Below are positions 22,029 through 30,255 of a stretch of 64,000 nt of DNA, piece by piece. The translations under genes and the position numbers were made by a program. The first letter of the stretch is position 1; each line of letters opens with the position of its first letter. Source of the DNA: Thiocapsa marina 5811 (GTDB lineage: Bacteria; Pseudomonadota; Gammaproteobacteria; Chromatiales; Chromatiaceae); the NCBI RefSeq assembly GCF_000223985.1, contig NZ_AFWV01000002.1, forward strand, positions 72,501-136,500, written 5' to 3'. The notes beneath the pieces are model-generated. The model did not search any database. It saw only the letters and a program-made list of their open reading frames with translations, and was not told the DNA's origin.

Positions 22029-22739
22029 ATGCAGATCAACGATCCGAATGCCTACCGCCGTTGCGAGGAGATCGATCTCATCGGCGACCTGATCGAGGTG
22101 CGCGACCGCCGCGTCCTGGAGCTGGGTTGTGGCGCCGCCTACATGACCCGTGCGCTGGCCACCCGCTTCGGCGCGGCCCGCATCACCGCGACCGAGGTCG
22201 ATCGCATCCAGCACGCGCGCAACCTCGCGATCGAGGATCTGCCGCAGGTGTCCTTTCGCTACGGCGGCGCGGAGTCGATCGCGGATCCGGACGCCAGCTA
22301 CGACCTCGTCGTCATGCTCAAGTCGCTCCACCATGTCCCGGTCGCGGCCATGGATCAAGCCCTGCGCGAGATCCATCGTGTGCTGGTCCCGAGCGGTCTG
22401 CTTTATGTCTGCGAGCCCGTCTACTGGGGCGACTTCAACGCCGTCATGCGCCTGATCGACGACGAGCGTCTGGTCCGCGAGGCCGCGTTCGAGGCCCTCC
22501 GCAAAGCCGTTGATGCAGGGTTGTTCAAGCTGGTGGAAGAGGTCTTCTTCGAGTCCGAAGGCATCTACCCCGACTGGGAGAGCTTCGCCGCGCGCTTTAT
22601 CAACGTGACCCACAGCGAGCGAAATCTCGATGGCGCACGCCTGGCCGAGATCCGCGCGGCCTTCGAGCGCCATCTGACACCGCAAGGCGTGCGCTTGTGG
22701 AAGCCGCATCGGATCGATCTGTTGCGGCGGGTCGACTGA
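22029..22739 (+). CDS. Class I SAM-dependent methyltransferase
   Basis: About 236 residues. The SAM-binding motif I is VLELGCGAAYMTRAL, motif II ATEVDRIQHA, and the catalytic-side strand YDLVVMLKSLHHV followed by LREIHRVLVPSGLLYV is typical of UbiE/COQ5-like enzymes. The ATG at 22029 follows AAGGAG by 12 bp and avoids overlap with the divergent HIT gene; an earlier ATG at 21954 does not. The substrate is unknown. It overlaps nothing and precedes a ParA-like gene by 65 bp on the same strand. Confidence 0.85.
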   Translation: MQINDPNAYRRCEEIDLIGDLIEVRDRRVLELGCGAAYMTRALATRFGAARITATEVDRIQHARNLAIEDLPQVSFRYGGAESIADPDASYDLVVMLKSLHHVPVAAMDQALREIHRVLVPSGLLYVCEPVYWGDFNAVMRLIDDERLVREAAFEALRKAVDAGLFKLVEEVFFESEGIYPDWESFAARFINVTHSERNLDGARLAEIRAAFERHLTPQGVRLWKPHRIDLLRRVD

Positions 22740-22804
22740 AGCGACGGGGGACCGACGATGATCCGACCGCACGATCCGTGGCGCTTCGGCCGAGCCGGAG
22801 AGCC

Positions 22805-23512
22805 ATGAGCACAGTCCCCAAGGCTCCGCCACGCATCGCCTTCTGGCATCGCAAGGGCGGAACGGGCAAGACCAGCCTCGCCATCGGCTGCGCGGTTCGT
22901 CTGGCCGGCACATCCGCAGCGGACCTCGACGCGGACCGGCACTCGTCCGCGCATGGTGCGCGGGTGCTGCTCTTGGATACCGACCCCCAAGGCACCGCCG
23001 CGGCCTGGGGCGAGCGCTTCGCCGACCGCTTCGGAATCGCCGCACGGGCGGACAGCGGGTTAGCGCTCTGGCGCGACTGGGCCGAGCGCGCCAACCGCTT
23101 CGATGCCGTCCTGGTCGATTGCCCGCCGACCGTCAGCACCGAGGTGATGGAGATCCTCGCGGGCGTCGATCGGCTCCTGGTCCCCACCCGCCCGGCCTGG
23201 CCGGATGTGTGGGCGCTGGAGTCCGTCGCCGATCTCGTCGCGGATCTTCATCGGCAAGGGGCGCGACTCGCGGTCAGCGTCGTCTTCAACCAGGTCGGCG
23301 ACGAAGCACTCGCGCCCTTCGCGGCCGCGATCGCCGACCTGAGTCTCGATCTTTTTCCCGATGCTATCCCGCGCGACGACGCCTGGCCGGCGCTCTTCAG
23401 CGGCGGGGAGCCGCCGAACAGCCTTGCGCCGCTTGTCGGGCAGTTGGTTCGATCAAGCGGGAATCCGACCGACCTGAACCGATCGGCTCGGTTGTGTCGG
23501 GAGGATCGATAA
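22805..23512 (+). CDS. ParA/MinD-family ATPase (orphan)
   Basis: About 235 residues. It carries the deviant Walker A box KGGTGKTSL with the signature lysine, LLLDTDPQGTAA, and the Walker B region DAVLVDCPPTV. No parB gene or obvious cargo gene lies next to it. Between the first helix and the LLLDTDPQG strand it has about 17 extra residues (around AGTSAADLDADRHSSAHG) compared with ordinary ParA proteins. The role may be in positioning of a protein or plasmid-type locus; the cargo is unknown. Confidence 0.85.
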   Translation: MSTVPKAPPRIAFWHRKGGTGKTSLAIGCAVRLAGTSAADLDADRHSSAHGARVLLLDTDPQGTAAAWGERFADRFGIAARADSGLALWRDWAERANRFDAVLVDCPPTVSTEVMEILAGVDRLLVPTRPAWPDVWALESVADLVADLHRQGARLAVSVVFNQVGDEALAPFAAAIADLSLDLFPDAIPRDDAWPALFSGGEPPNSLAPLVGQLVRSSGNPTDLNRSARLCREDR

Positions 23513-23669
23513 CACCCGCACAGCCGAGGGCGCGTTGATCGTTCTGACCTTGTACGCCAACAGGCCCCGGCGCTCATGTTCGCTTCAGCGCTTGCCCTCG
23601 CCAGGGCCATAAGCCCGTTCGTAACGTCTTGACCGCTCTTCTTTCCTCCACTACCTTGACTTTAATAAG

Positions 23670-26096
23670 TTGGATTTAGGCGTGCAGGGCTGCTTGGATT
23701 TCCTACCCGTGAATTATGCCATCCGCCGGAACACATCCTGTTCGCTGACAGCCGCAGTGGGCCTCCTGAGTTTCTCGTTGGGGGTCTCGGGGGCGGATTT
23801 CTGCGTTGGCAACAGCCGCGACCTGCAAAATGCCCTAGTTGCGGCAACGACTAACGGTGAAGCGGACCGTATTGCGCTGGTCAAAAGCACTTACGCGGGC
23901 AACTTTCGCTACGAAAGCGCGGAAGGTCAGGCGCTTGAGTTGCTCGGCGGCTATGATCCAGGGTGCAGAAGCCGTACTGTCGACCCAACCAACACCAAGT
24001 TGATCGGTGCCGGAAACGGTGAGGTATTCACCTTCACCGGAGGCCCCGGTGCGGGGTTCACCCTCGAAGGTGTCACCGTGAGCGGCGGTAATCCAACCTC
24101 CGAGTATTTAGGCGCAGGCCTGAACGTCTTCACGAGCAGTGAGCCACTTGTCGAAGTGCTCCTCAATCAAAACCGTTTCGCGGACAATAGTGGAACAGGC
24201 GCCTATATCGATGCCGATGGAGTGATCGTTTCGAATAGCAGCTTCGAGGACAATGCCGGAGGAGGAGTCTCCGTTTCGGGTGGCATCGTAGGGGTAAACA
24301 TCGCCAACAACAGCTTTAGCCGCAACCAAGGTGCTGGGATCGGTATCTATGCGTCTCACGGATACGCCATCCTGACCGGCAATCGTTTTTCGGACAACGG
24401 CGGCGGAGCTTCCGTCTCCGGGTTTGGCTGCGGCGCCACCTTTTCCGACAACAGCTTCACGGGTAACGGAACCGCCGAATCCTCGGGACACGCCATCTCC
24501 GTGGATTGTTATCGAGGCTCCGCCGTACTGAACAGGAACCGGCTCGTCGGCAACCAGGGTGGCGGGGCGTACGTGGATGCCGGCGGCGGAGGCACAGCCA
24601 CCCTGATCGGCAACCGTTTTTTTAACAACGCGGCACCGGAGTACGGCGGCGGCGCCTATGTGACGACCTGGGCCGGCAGGTCCACGATCACCAACAATCG
24701 CTTCGTCGGCAATGTCGCCACCATGGGTGGCGGCGCGATTTACGTCGAATCCGCCTTTTTCACCACACTGACCAACAACCGTTTTGTCGACAACGAGACT
24801 GCGGGCTACGGCGGCGGGGCCTATTTTTCCGCCTACACCGACGAGAACATCCTGACCAACAACAGCTTCACCGGGAACCTCGCAGGTGACGGCGGGGGGC
24901 TCGGCCTTTACGTCCAGTCCAACAACACCGTTCTCTCCAACAACCTCTTTTGGAACAACGCGGCCACGGGAAATGGTGACGATCTCTGGATCGACAACGA
25001 CCCCGACGGGGATTTGCTGCCGTCCCAGCCGGTGCTCATGCACAACGCGTTCGACCAAGCCATTCCGGCCGGTTTCTACGTGACTGATCCGATTCGCCTC
25101 GATCCCAGCAACATGGATGCCTTGGATCCGGTGTTCGGGGACGAGGACCAGCATCTGTCGGCCCGTTCGCCCATGATCAATGCCGGCGATCGGAGCGCAC
25201 CGGCCCTGCCCATGGCCGATATAGACGGCGACCCGCGCATCGCCGGCAGGACTGTCGACATCGGCGCCGACGAGTACGTCGCCTTGACGGTGGATTTCGG
25301 TGCCGACGGTCTGTGGCACTACGACGAGACCTGGAGACAACTGACAAACTGGGATCCGGGAGCCGCCGGCATTACCGGCTGGACCAATGGTCTGGCCGCC
25401 GATTTCGATGACGCCGGCCTGTGGGGCTGTGAGGGCATGCTCACGAGCCGGGATCCCGGAGACGTCATCGAAGGCTGGTCCGGGGGGCTCGCCGTGGACT
25501 TCGACAGTGACGGACTTTGGAATTACAACGGCGCCCGCTGGATTCGACTCACCACTTGGGACGCCGAGGAAATGGCTTGGTGGTCCGATGGATTGGCGGT
25601 CGATTTCGGCGCCGATGGTCTGTGGATTTATGATGGATCGGATTGGACGCGCCTCACCACCTGGGACGCCGGCGACGGAGGCATGAGCGCATGGTCCGGT
25701 GGCCTCGCCGTTGACTTCGACGCAGAGGGCCTGTGGAGCTATGACGGAACGAAGTGGAGCAGGCTCAAAGCGTGGGATGTCGGGTCAGGCGGCATGAGCG
25801 CATGGTCCGGTGGCCTGGCCGTGGACTTCGATGCAGATGGCCTCTGGAGCCATGATGGCGCCCGCTGGACCCGGCTCACCACCTTCGATGCCCGCGATGC
25901 GCTGAACGGTTGGCAGGGTAGCCTGGCAGTCGATTTCGACGCGGCCGGTCTTTGGAGCTATGACGGCTTGGTCTGGAGGTGGCTCAGCGCCCGGGACGCC
26001 GATGCGATGAGTGATGCGGAGCTGAATCAAGCTTTAACCCCGCACGGCAGACCGGACGCCACGTGCACGTCATCGCAACGGGTAGAGCTGCCCTGA
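23670..26096 (+). CDS. Secreted right-handed beta-helix protein with seven C-terminal GLW-Y repeats
   Basis: An 808-residue protein with a signal peptide (hydrophobic run near residues 27-41, cleavage near GVSGA). Residues about 60-500 form a parallel beta-helix with many NN-x-F-x-x-N rungs and GGGAY glycine stretches. A choice-of-anchor-Q-like end follows (SPMINAGD, DIDGDPRIAG, VDIGADEY). From about residue 540 to the end there are seven tandem repeats of about 37 residues with the core LAVDF-ADGLW-YDG-W-RL. The start is uncertain: the first codon of the open frame is used, but a GTG at 23709 (VNYAIRRN) would put the signal peptide in a better place. No membrane anchor is seen after the repeats. 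Likely a surface or extracellular adhesin or polysaccharide-binding protein (inference). Confidence 0.8.
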   Translation: MDLGVQGCLDFLPVNYAIRRNTSCSLTAAVGLLSFSLGVSGADFCVGNSRDLQNALVAATTNGEADRIALVKSTYAGNFRYESAEGQALELLGGYDPGCRSRTVDPTNTKLIGAGNGEVFTFTGGPGAGFTLEGVTVSGGNPTSEYLGAGLNVFTSSEPLVEVLLNQNRFADNSGTGAYIDADGVIVSNSSFEDNAGGGVSVSGGIVGVNIANNSFSRNQGAGIGIYASHGYAILTGNRFSDNGGGASVSGFGCGATFSDNSFTGNGTAESSGHAISVDCYRGSAVLNRNRLVGNQGGGAYVDAGGGGTATLIGNRFFNNAAPEYGGGAYVTTWAGRSTITNNRFVGNVATMGGGAIYVESAFFTTLTNNRFVDNETAGYGGGAYFSAYTDENILTNNSFTGNLAGDGGGLGLYVQSNNTVLSNNLFWNNAATGNGDDLWIDNDPDGDLLPSQPVLMHNAFDQAIPAGFYVTDPIRLDPSNMDALDPVFGDEDQHLSARSPMINAGDRSAPALPMADIDGDPRIAGRTVDIGADEYVALTVDFGADGLWHYDETWRQLTNWDPGAAGITGWTNGLAADFDDAGLWGCEGMLTSRDPGDVIEGWSGGLAVDFDSDGLWNYNGARWIRLTTWDAEEMAWWSDGLAVDFGADGLWIYDGSDWTRLTTWDAGDGGMSAWSGGLAVDFDAEGLWSYDGTKWSRLKAWDVGSGGMSAWSGGLAVDFDADGLWSHDGARWTRLTTFDARDALNGWQGSLAVDFDAAGLWSYDGLVWRWLSARDADAMSDAELNQALTPHGRPDATCTSSQRVELP

Positions 26097-26652
26097 AAAC
26101 GTCTGATGGCGGTTTGCCGACGAGTTGGGTCACGCCTGTGGACGAAAAAACGTTGGTCGGAAGTGGAAACCAGGGAGTCAAACCCATGCCTAGCCGGGAT
26201 TACGCGCCTTCGCATTGCTCTTCATGACGTGCAGTGGACGATCCTGTCGATAGACTTGGATTTCGGTCTGGATCTCATCCGGGGCCGTCTCTGGCACGGG
26301 GTCTTGGGTCGGTGTTTGCCGAGCCTCTCGGACACGGCGTGGCATACGATCGAGAAATCATTTCCACCGATCGTAGTCCCGGCAGACTTGAATCGGGTGA
26401 ATTGGGCTGCGTAGTGGTGGCGGAAGCTGCGGTCTGTCGGGTAGGAGACCGGGCCTTGCCGGGCGAGGCTCTCCATGCGCCGCAGGACCTCGGATTTCCG
26501 AGGACTGCGTTCGGTTCGGTTGTCTGAAGCGCGCATAGCGAAATCGTTCCGCGGGGTGGATTCGGAAGGGTGCCGCAGTGATTTCCTCGGTTTTTTGGAC
26601 GGAGGGTTCCGCAGCCTCCTGCATCGACACCCTCGCGGGCCGAGCGCCCCGC
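26097..26652. other. 556-bp gap without a firm gene
   Basis: The stretch lies between the beta-helix gene and the end of bciB. One minus-strand frame from 26536 to 26222 (104 codons, starting MRASDNRTERSPRK) has no recognised family and unusual Arg/Ser-rich composition, so I do not call it a gene. No member of the A, B, C or D repeat families was found here. Confidence 0.4.
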
Positions 26653-27939
26653 TTATCCCTCCGACGAAGACTCCGCCGCCCTCGGCGCGAGCGGTCGCCC
26701 GAAGGTCTGCTCGTAAAGCTCGGCATAGGGTTCGAGCGTCTCGTAGACGTGGTAGGGCACGACGCGCGACTCGAATTTGGGGAACTTGCTGCGCACATAG
26801 TTGAGGTTGCGCAGTAGCTTCATCTCGATGACGGCGCGGGCGAACTCGAGTCCCTTGGGCCCGCGGGTGCGCTGGAGCATGGCGACCAGCTTGCGGATCG
26901 GCATCGGCGGGCGTTTCTGTCCCGGCGGATGGCTTAGGCGCTCCATGTAGCGCGGCATCCCGCGGTTGCGGTCGCCGGACTCGGTCAGCGCGCCGATCTC
27001 GAGCTCCGGGCGGAGCATCTCGAAGAGCTCCTCCCCGGTGGGCGTGCGCACCATGACCCATTGCCAGCCGAGCGGGGCGCCCATGTAGCCGATGGTGATG
27101 TCGCTGAGCGTGTTGGCGTAGTCGAAGCAGGAGAGGCAGGACGAGGGGAAGATGCCGTGCAGCTTGTCCATCGGGAAGTCGATGTAGTTCAGGCGCTCCA
27201 CATGCCCGTCTTCATGGCGCATCCAGAGGCTGAAATCCTGCATGAACTCGTGATGCACGACGGTCTCGGGCGATTTGGAGACCTGGGTCAGAAAATATTC
27301 GAGATCCGGATAGCTGACGTTGTCGCTGCAGGGGATGCCGATGACGTAGAGGCGCTCCAGTCCCAGCTCGGCCTCGGCGGCGCGCAGCTGATGGACCTGG
27401 CAGCCGGTGCCCACGACGGCGAGACGCTTGATGCCCTGCTCGCGCACCGCATCGATCAGGCTCAGCGCCGGCGAGAGACACGGTTTGTTGCCGGCGGTGG
27501 CAAGAACCTCTTGCGGGGTGCGGGCCAGGATGGGCTGTGCCTTGAAGCGCGTGCCGGGTGCCGCGGCGGTGGTGATGACGGCGTCGACCTTGCCCTGCTC
27601 GAGCAGGCGTGCGCCCAAGGTCGTGACCATTCCGCTCCATTGGGCATGGGGGTTGGGCCGGGCCATCCGCGCGGCATACATGGCGCGATAGATCCCGAAG
27701 CGGCCTTCTTCGCCGCCTTGGCGGGAGCGCCCGTGCAGACGTTGCTCGATCCCGCGGGTCTGGTTGCGCACGAAGGTGCAGGTCTGCGACATTAGCAACT
27801 TGAGGCTGCTGTCGCAGAAGCCGCAGTCGCTACACAGACGCGGACGCCCCTTGAGCCGCTCGTCGCTGCTGAGCAACGAGATCTGGTCGAGTCCCTTCGA
27901 AGGACCCTCTTCCATCGGCGCAATGTCGGTGCTCGTCAT
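26653..27939 (-). CDS. bciB: Ferredoxin-type 8-vinyl reductase (BciB, FrhB-like)
   Basis: A 428-residue FrhB/FdhB-family iron-sulfur flavoprotein. By its place in the bch cluster it is the 3,8-divinyl (proto)chlorophyllide 8-vinyl reductase of the BciB type. Cysteine motifs CSDCGFC (residues about 36-42), GTGCQVHQL, GIPCSDN and SSCLSCFDYANTLSD provide ligands for two [4Fe-4S] clusters. The ATG at 27939 begins MTSTDIAPM; the open frame further upstream is the complement of the divergent hydrolase gene. It is divergently transcribed from that hydrolase gene with an 87-bp gap. Confidence 0.87.
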   Translation of the reverse strand: MTSTDIAPMEEGPSKGLDQISLLSSDERLKGRPRLCSDCGFCDSSLKLLMSQTCTFVRNQTRGIEQRLHGRSRQGGEEGRFGIYRAMYAARMARPNPHAQWSGMVTTLGARLLEQGKVDAVITTAAAPGTRFKAQPILARTPQEVLATAGNKPCLSPALSLIDAVREQGIKRLAVVGTGCQVHQLRAAEAELGLERLYVIGIPCSDNVSYPDLEYFLTQVSKSPETVVHHEFMQDFSLWMRHEDGHVERLNYIDFPMDKLHGIFPSSCLSCFDYANTLSDITIGYMGAPLGWQWVMVRTPTGEELFEMLRPELEIGALTESGDRNRGMPRYMERLSHPPGQKRPPMPIRKLVAMLQRTRGPKGLEFARAVIEMKLLRNLNYVRSKFPKFESRVVPYHVYETLEPYAELYEQTFGRPLAPRAAESSSEG

Positions 27940-28026
27940 TCGCTTGCCCCCGAGCGGTCGCGCCGGGGCGCATGCGCGGCGACGAGCGCCCCGCGCGTTG
28001 TCGGACTCGTCATTGAAGGAACGGAC

Positions 28027-29037
28027 ATGCTTCGAATTCTCCTCAAGGTGCTGGCTGGTCTTGTTGTACTTGTCGTCTTGGCGATCGTCGCCGGGCCTTT
28101 CCTGATCTCGGCGAAGCCGAGCGACGGGCTCGCCTCCAACGCCGAGGCGGCGTCGGCCGAAAGTCGTTTCGTCGGGATCCCGTTCGCGGGGACCGCGGGG
28201 CTCGCTGTCCACTATCTCAAGCCGCCGTCGCAGGCTCTGCCCGAGGCGTCGCCCGACGCGACGGCCTTCCTGCTGCTGCACGGCTTCACCTTCAACGCCT
28301 GGACCTGGCAGCCGGTGCTCGATGCCTTCGCCGCTCGGGGCCGGACGGTCGCCTACGATCAACTCCCCTATGGTCTCAGCGCGAAGCCGATGCGAGCCGA
28401 CTGGGAGGGTCCGAATCCCTACTCGAAGGATGCCGCCATCACGCAGCTCTTCGCGGTGATGGATGCACTCGGGTTGGAGCGCGCTGTCCTGGTCGGTAAT
28501 TCCTCGGGCGGGACGCTCGCTCTGGAGGCGGCGTTGGCACACCCCGAGCGGGTGTCGGCCCTGATCCTGGTGGCGCCTTGGGTCTACGCCACACGTCCGA
28601 CCTTGCCCGAGTGGTTGGCCAGTCTGCCGCAAATGCGTCGTCTGAGTCTATTGATCGCGCGCAAGTTGGGCGAGAATGGCGCGTTGCTGGATTTGTCCTA
28701 TGCGGATGCGTCCGGGATCTCGCAGGAGCGTCGCGCGCAGTTCAAGGTTCACACCCGGGTCGCGGGTTGGGATCTCGCCTGGGGCGAGCTGCTGGCCTTG
28801 TCGCTTTCGGCGCCGGTGACGGTGAGCGCGCATCTCGCGCAGGTGACGATGCCCGTGCTGCTGATCAGCGGAGATATGGACCGGCTGGTGCCGATCGAGG
28901 ACAGTCGGCGGGTCGCGGAGGCGCTGCCGAACGCGACCTTCGCGGTCATCGAGGGCTGCGGTCATGTCCCCCAGGAAGAATGCCCGGATGCATTTGAAAC
29001 GGTCGTGAGCGAGTGGCTGGATGCCGGAGGCTTGTGA
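28027..29037 (+). CDS. Membrane-anchored alpha/beta hydrolase
   Basis: A 336-residue hydrolase with a single N-terminal hydrophobic segment (LVVLVVLAIVAGPFLIS) that looks like an uncleaved anchor. The fold motifs are LLLHGFTFNAWTW (oxyanion hole), LVGNSSGGTLAL (nucleophile elbow), SGDMDRLVP (acid) and EGCGHVPQEECP (His). It stands between bciB and bchI in the photosynthesis cluster and differs from BchO, which is present separately at 32193. A link to pigment metabolism is possible from position only. Confidence 0.82.
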   Translation: MLRILLKVLAGLVVLVVLAIVAGPFLISAKPSDGLASNAEAASAESRFVGIPFAGTAGLAVHYLKPPSQALPEASPDATAFLLLHGFTFNAWTWQPVLDAFAARGRTVAYDQLPYGLSAKPMRADWEGPNPYSKDAAITQLFAVMDALGLERAVLVGNSSGGTLALEAALAHPERVSALILVAPWVYATRPTLPEWLASLPQMRRLSLLIARKLGENGALLDLSYADASGISQERRAQFKVHTRVAGWDLAWGELLALSLSAPVTVSAHLAQVTMPVLLISGDMDRLVPIEDSRRVAEALPNATFAVIEGCGHVPQEECPDAFETVVSEWLDAGGL

Positions 29038-29229
29038 CGACCGTTCCGACGCGGGCGCGCTCGCGGCGACGCGAAAAGGGCGTCAATCGCGCTCGATTCG
29101 GGCCAAATCGCCTTTGCATTGACCGGCTCCGCTTGACCTGACTGAAGTCGGGGCGCTAGGGTCGCGCCCCGTATCCTTCGGTCCACAACACTCGGCAATT
29201 CAATCTCACTGCAACCAGGTTCGCTGCGT

Positions 29230-30255
29230 ATGCCCATCCCGTTTCCGTTTTCCGCTGTCGTCGCCCAGGAGGAGATGAAGCGCTCCCTGTTGATTGCGGC
29301 CATCGATCCCTCGATCGGCGGCGTTCTCGTCTTCGGTGACCGCGGGACGGGTAAGTCCACGGCAATTCGTGGTCTCGCGGCACTTCTGCCGAAGATGCGC
29401 GCGGTCGACTGCGTCTATAACTGCGACCCGGAGGCGGGCGAGGACGCGCTCTGCGCCGAGTGTCGGACCAAACGCGCCAAAGGCCCGCTGAAGAGCCGGA
29501 TGGTGCCGGTGCCGGTGGTCGATCTGCCGCTCGGTGCGACCGAGGATCGCGTGATCGGCGCCCTGGATCTGGAGCGTGCCCTGACCAAGGGCGAGAAGGC
29601 CTTCGAGCCCGGACTCCTGGCCCGTGCCCATCGCGGCTTCCTCTATATCGACGAGGTCAACCTGCTCGAGGACCATCTCGTCGACTCGCTCCTCGACGTG
29701 GCCGCCTCCGGCGAGAATCTGGTCGAGCGCGAAGGTCTAAGCATCCGTCATCCCGCCCGCTTCGTGCTGGTCGGCTCGGGTAACCCGGAGGAGGGCGAGC
29801 TGCGCCCGCAGCTCCAGGACCGCTTCGGTCTCTCGGTCGAGGTCAGGACCCCGCAGGATCTGCCGACCCGCATGAAGGTCGTGCGGCTGCGCGACGAGTT
29901 CGAGCGCGATCCGCCGGCCTTCGTGCAGAAGTGGAAGCGCCAGGACGGCAAGGTCCGCAGCCAGATCCAGAAGGCGCGTGACTTCCTGCCGACCGTCGAG
30001 GTCCCGGACGCGACCCTGGAGCAAGCGGGGCGGCTCTGCATCAAGCTCGGCACCGACGGTCTGCGCGGCGAGTTGACCCTGATCCGCGCGGCCCGCGCCT
30101 TTGCGGCACTCAAGGGCGACGCCGAGGTGCTGGATGCACATCTGGTTCAGGTCGCGGCCTCCGCGTTGCGGCACCGCCTGCGCCGCGATCCGCTCGATGA
30201 GTCCGGCTCGACCAGCCGGGTCGAGCGGGCGGTCGGGGAGCTGTTCGGGGAATGA
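29230..30255 (+). CDS. bchI: Magnesium chelatase subunit I
   Basis: The AAA+ ATPase subunit (341 residues) that drives Mg2+ insertion into protoporphyrin IX, the first committed step to bacteriochlorophyll. Walker A is GDRGTGKST (residues 36-44), Walker B is GFLYIDEVNLL, and the cysteine-bearing insert CDPEAGEDALCAEC and the sensor region VLVGSGNPEEGELRPQ match BchI. It overlaps bchD by 4 bp (ATGA), so the two subunits are translationally coupled. Confidence 0.97.
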   Translation: MPIPFPFSAVVAQEEMKRSLLIAAIDPSIGGVLVFGDRGTGKSTAIRGLAALLPKMRAVDCVYNCDPEAGEDALCAECRTKRAKGPLKSRMVPVPVVDLPLGATEDRVIGALDLERALTKGEKAFEPGLLARAHRGFLYIDEVNLLEDHLVDSLLDVAASGENLVEREGLSIRHPARFVLVGSGNPEEGELRPQLQDRFGLSVEVRTPQDLPTRMKVVRLRDEFERDPPAFVQKWKRQDGKVRSQIQKARDFLPTVEVPDATLEQAGRLCIKLGTDGLRGELTLIRAARAFAALKGDAEVLDAHLVQVAASALRHRLRRDPLDESGSTSRVERAVGELFGE

